Source: Coemansia sp. RSA 922
Lineage: Eukaryota > Kickxellomycota > Kickxellomycetes > Kickxellales > Kickxellaceae
Assembly: GCA_027577415.1 (NCBI GenBank)
Contig: JANBQS010000047.1
Span: 1-46,096 of the forward strand
Direction: 5' to 3'
DNA length: 46,096 bases
Shown here piece after piece: positions 44,972 through 46,096 of this stretch (positions within the stretch are counted from its first letter, which is position 1; every line of letters starts with the position of its first letter). The position numbers and the translations under genes are program-made. Under the pieces are notes generated by a model. That model worked only from the letters and a program-made list of their open reading frames with translations, was not told the origin of the DNA and searched no databases.

Positions 44972-45898
44972 TTACAAGTTGGCAGTTGCGGTCAAGTAGC
45001 TTTGGTGCAGGCTGGCTGCATAAAAGCCACCAGCCTTTTTGGCAGGCTTCATCACGATCCGATGCATGCCGGACTCCTCCACGCGGTCCTCGCCGAAAAG
45101 ATCGGCATCACTGATGGCCAAGCCCGAGCTTGTTGGCTGCTCACGGTCTGGGTATGCTCGGTCCCCGGGTAACAGTGCAACGACCTTTCCATCGCTACGA
45201 GGACAAAGCAGAGGCTCAATAGGCGACATACTGGGGCTATACCGGACCAGATCTTGCCAGCGTTTGAAGCGAGCAAGCTGTGTGAGTATATAGAATTGGG
45301 GCGGGAAAAGGGCGGTCTGGGACTGAGCATTGGCTCGCAGAACCTCGTCCGGACGAAGCCAGTCCATCGCCACCAGCTCAGATAACTGGATACGCCCGGA
45401 GTCCAACTGATCTAATAAGAACTTGTCAGTATCGCCAATATTGAGCATAAAGAACCGCGTGTCAAAGCGGCTTTGTTTTGCGCGAGGCGTAATCCACCGC
45501 CCAATAGACTGAGAGTCAAGGGGCCGAATATAGTTCTGTGTACACAGATCACTAAAGGAGGGCAATGCCTCAGCCTGGGACTGGATCTCACGCTGTTTGT
45601 TCAGATCGCTTGCTGAGGTCAGCAGTAGTCCTGTCTCTTCAAAGGTCTCGCGGACAGCACAGACCTTGTGTGCATCCATTTGCCATCGCGCAGCATCCCG
45701 GTAGTCGTCAGCCTCTTCTACTCCACCAGGAAATACGAGTGCACTCTCAAAGCTTCCGCCCTCGGCACGCCGGACCATTAGCACGCGGTAGTTGTAAGCC
45801 GTCGACTCTGTTGCACCGGCAATCGGCGCTGTCACCACCATTGATGCCGACACACGCGGCACCACAGCCGCCGCTAGTCTGGCGCTGGCCTTGAGCAT
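44972..45898 (-). CDS. Nudix hydrolase, RP2/NUDT19-like
   Basis: 308 residues. The Nudix box is split by an insertion, as in NUDT19: VFPGGVEEADD (55-65), then RWQM, then VCAVRETFEETGLLL (79-93), giving the RE-x-x-EE-x-G core with metal-binding E84, E87 and E88. Downstream TRFFMLNIG and LVAMDWLRPDEVL match the second half of the fold. NUDT19 relatives hydrolyse CoA and acyl-CoA to phosphopantetheine and 3',5'-ADP. The C-terminus is TANL, similar to the KANL peroxisome signal of catalase. The N-terminus MLKASARLAAAVVPRVSASM looks like a mitochondrial presequence. Targeting is therefore uncertain and might be dual. Confidence 0.82.
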   Translation of the reverse strand: MLKASARLAAAVVPRVSASMVVTAPIAGATESTAYNYRVLMVRRAEGGSFESALVFPGGVEEADDYRDAARWQMDAHKVCAVRETFEETGLLLTSASDLNKQREIQSQAEALPSFSDLCTQNYIRPLDSQSIGRWITPRAKQSRFDTRFFMLNIGDTDKFLLDQLDSGRIQLSELVAMDWLRPDEVLRANAQSQTALFPPQFYILTQLARFKRWQDLVRYSPSMSPIEPLLCPRSDGKVVALLPGDRAYPDREQPTSSGLAISDADLFGEDRVEESGMHRIVMKPAKKAGGFYAASLHQSYLTATANL

Positions 45899-46096
45899 AT
45901 AGATAAGTGACTACAGCTGATATTATCTGACAAAAAAAGTAGCTAACAGATAGCAGTAAAAGATACCAAGGACTGGGGCTTGTGTTGTCCAGTTTGCCGG
46001 TCACATGTCACATAGGCCAGTGGCTCTCATGCGGCTCGTCTGCGGCTCAGCTCGGCTGACAGCCAATCCCCATCAGTTGACAGCGGCTGCGGGCAA
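45899..46096. other. Right-edge region upstream of the Nudix gene
   Basis: 198 bp upstream of the Nudix start. A CCAAT box appears in GCCAATCCCC near 46060 (plus strand). No gene can be called to the window edge. Confidence 0.4.

Noticed and set aside
1..46096. tRNA, rRNA or snRNA genes
   Set aside because: I looked for B-box-like GGTTCGANTCC and cloverleaf arms by eye and found none convincing; a covariance-model search would be decisive.

Overview
The window reads as nuclear DNA of an early-diverging fungus. Genes are closely packed and mostly intronless. The two spliced genes I could resolve have short GT-AG introns (91 and 75 nt). Fungal-type proteins are present (SRP19/Sec65, mitoribosomal mS41/Fyv4, an F-BAR/DEP/RhoGAP protein of Rgd2 type, an Slp1-type SUN protein), together with an Integrator subunit 8 homologue, a complex generally missing from Ascomycota and Basidiomycota. 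Compact genes plus Integrator fit Kickxellomycotina (Coemansia/Linderina-like) or a relative; that placement is inference.

Layout. Positions 1-22533 are mostly conserved genes: a small possible ubiquitin-like protein, an SDR oxidoreductase, INTS8, a MOZ/Sas3-type MYST acetyltransferase, LSM3 (one intron, tiny last exon), an array of F-box-like paralogues (two full, one 58-residue stub), tubulin cofactor C, a SUN/SLP1 protein, a tetraspanin, a third shortened F-box-like gene and TAF1. Positions 32774-45898 are again gene-dense: an unknown tail-anchored low-complexity protein, a PH-domain protein, an APH/methylthioribose-kinase-like protein, the F-BAR/DEP/RhoGAP protein, mS41, a Cys/His-rich small protein, SRP19, a formin-type GBD/FH3 protein without FH2, and an RP2/NUDT19-like Nudix hydrolase.

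Between them, about 22.6-32.7 kb, lies a different, gene-poor stretch: an 18-bp tandem repeat interrupted by 405 Ns, one mostly intact member and several broken members of an unrecognised protein family, an NSRP1 relic, an aldo-keto reductase lacking a start codon and its C-terminus, diverged repeat pairs, and unidentified coding relics. Many in-frame stops in these relics are what C-to-T changes of Gln or Arg codons would give (CAG to TAG, CAA to TAA, CGA to TGA). A further family relic sits at about 7.7-8.0 kb.

The conserved genes belong to general gene expression (TAF1, INTS8, MYST, LSM3), protein targeting (SRP19), the cytoskeleton and cell polarity (TBCC, RhoGAP, GBD/FH3 protein) and mitochondria (mS41). 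They show no operon-like logic. The most novel material is the repeat-bearing family centred on 24568-26386 and the decay pattern around it.
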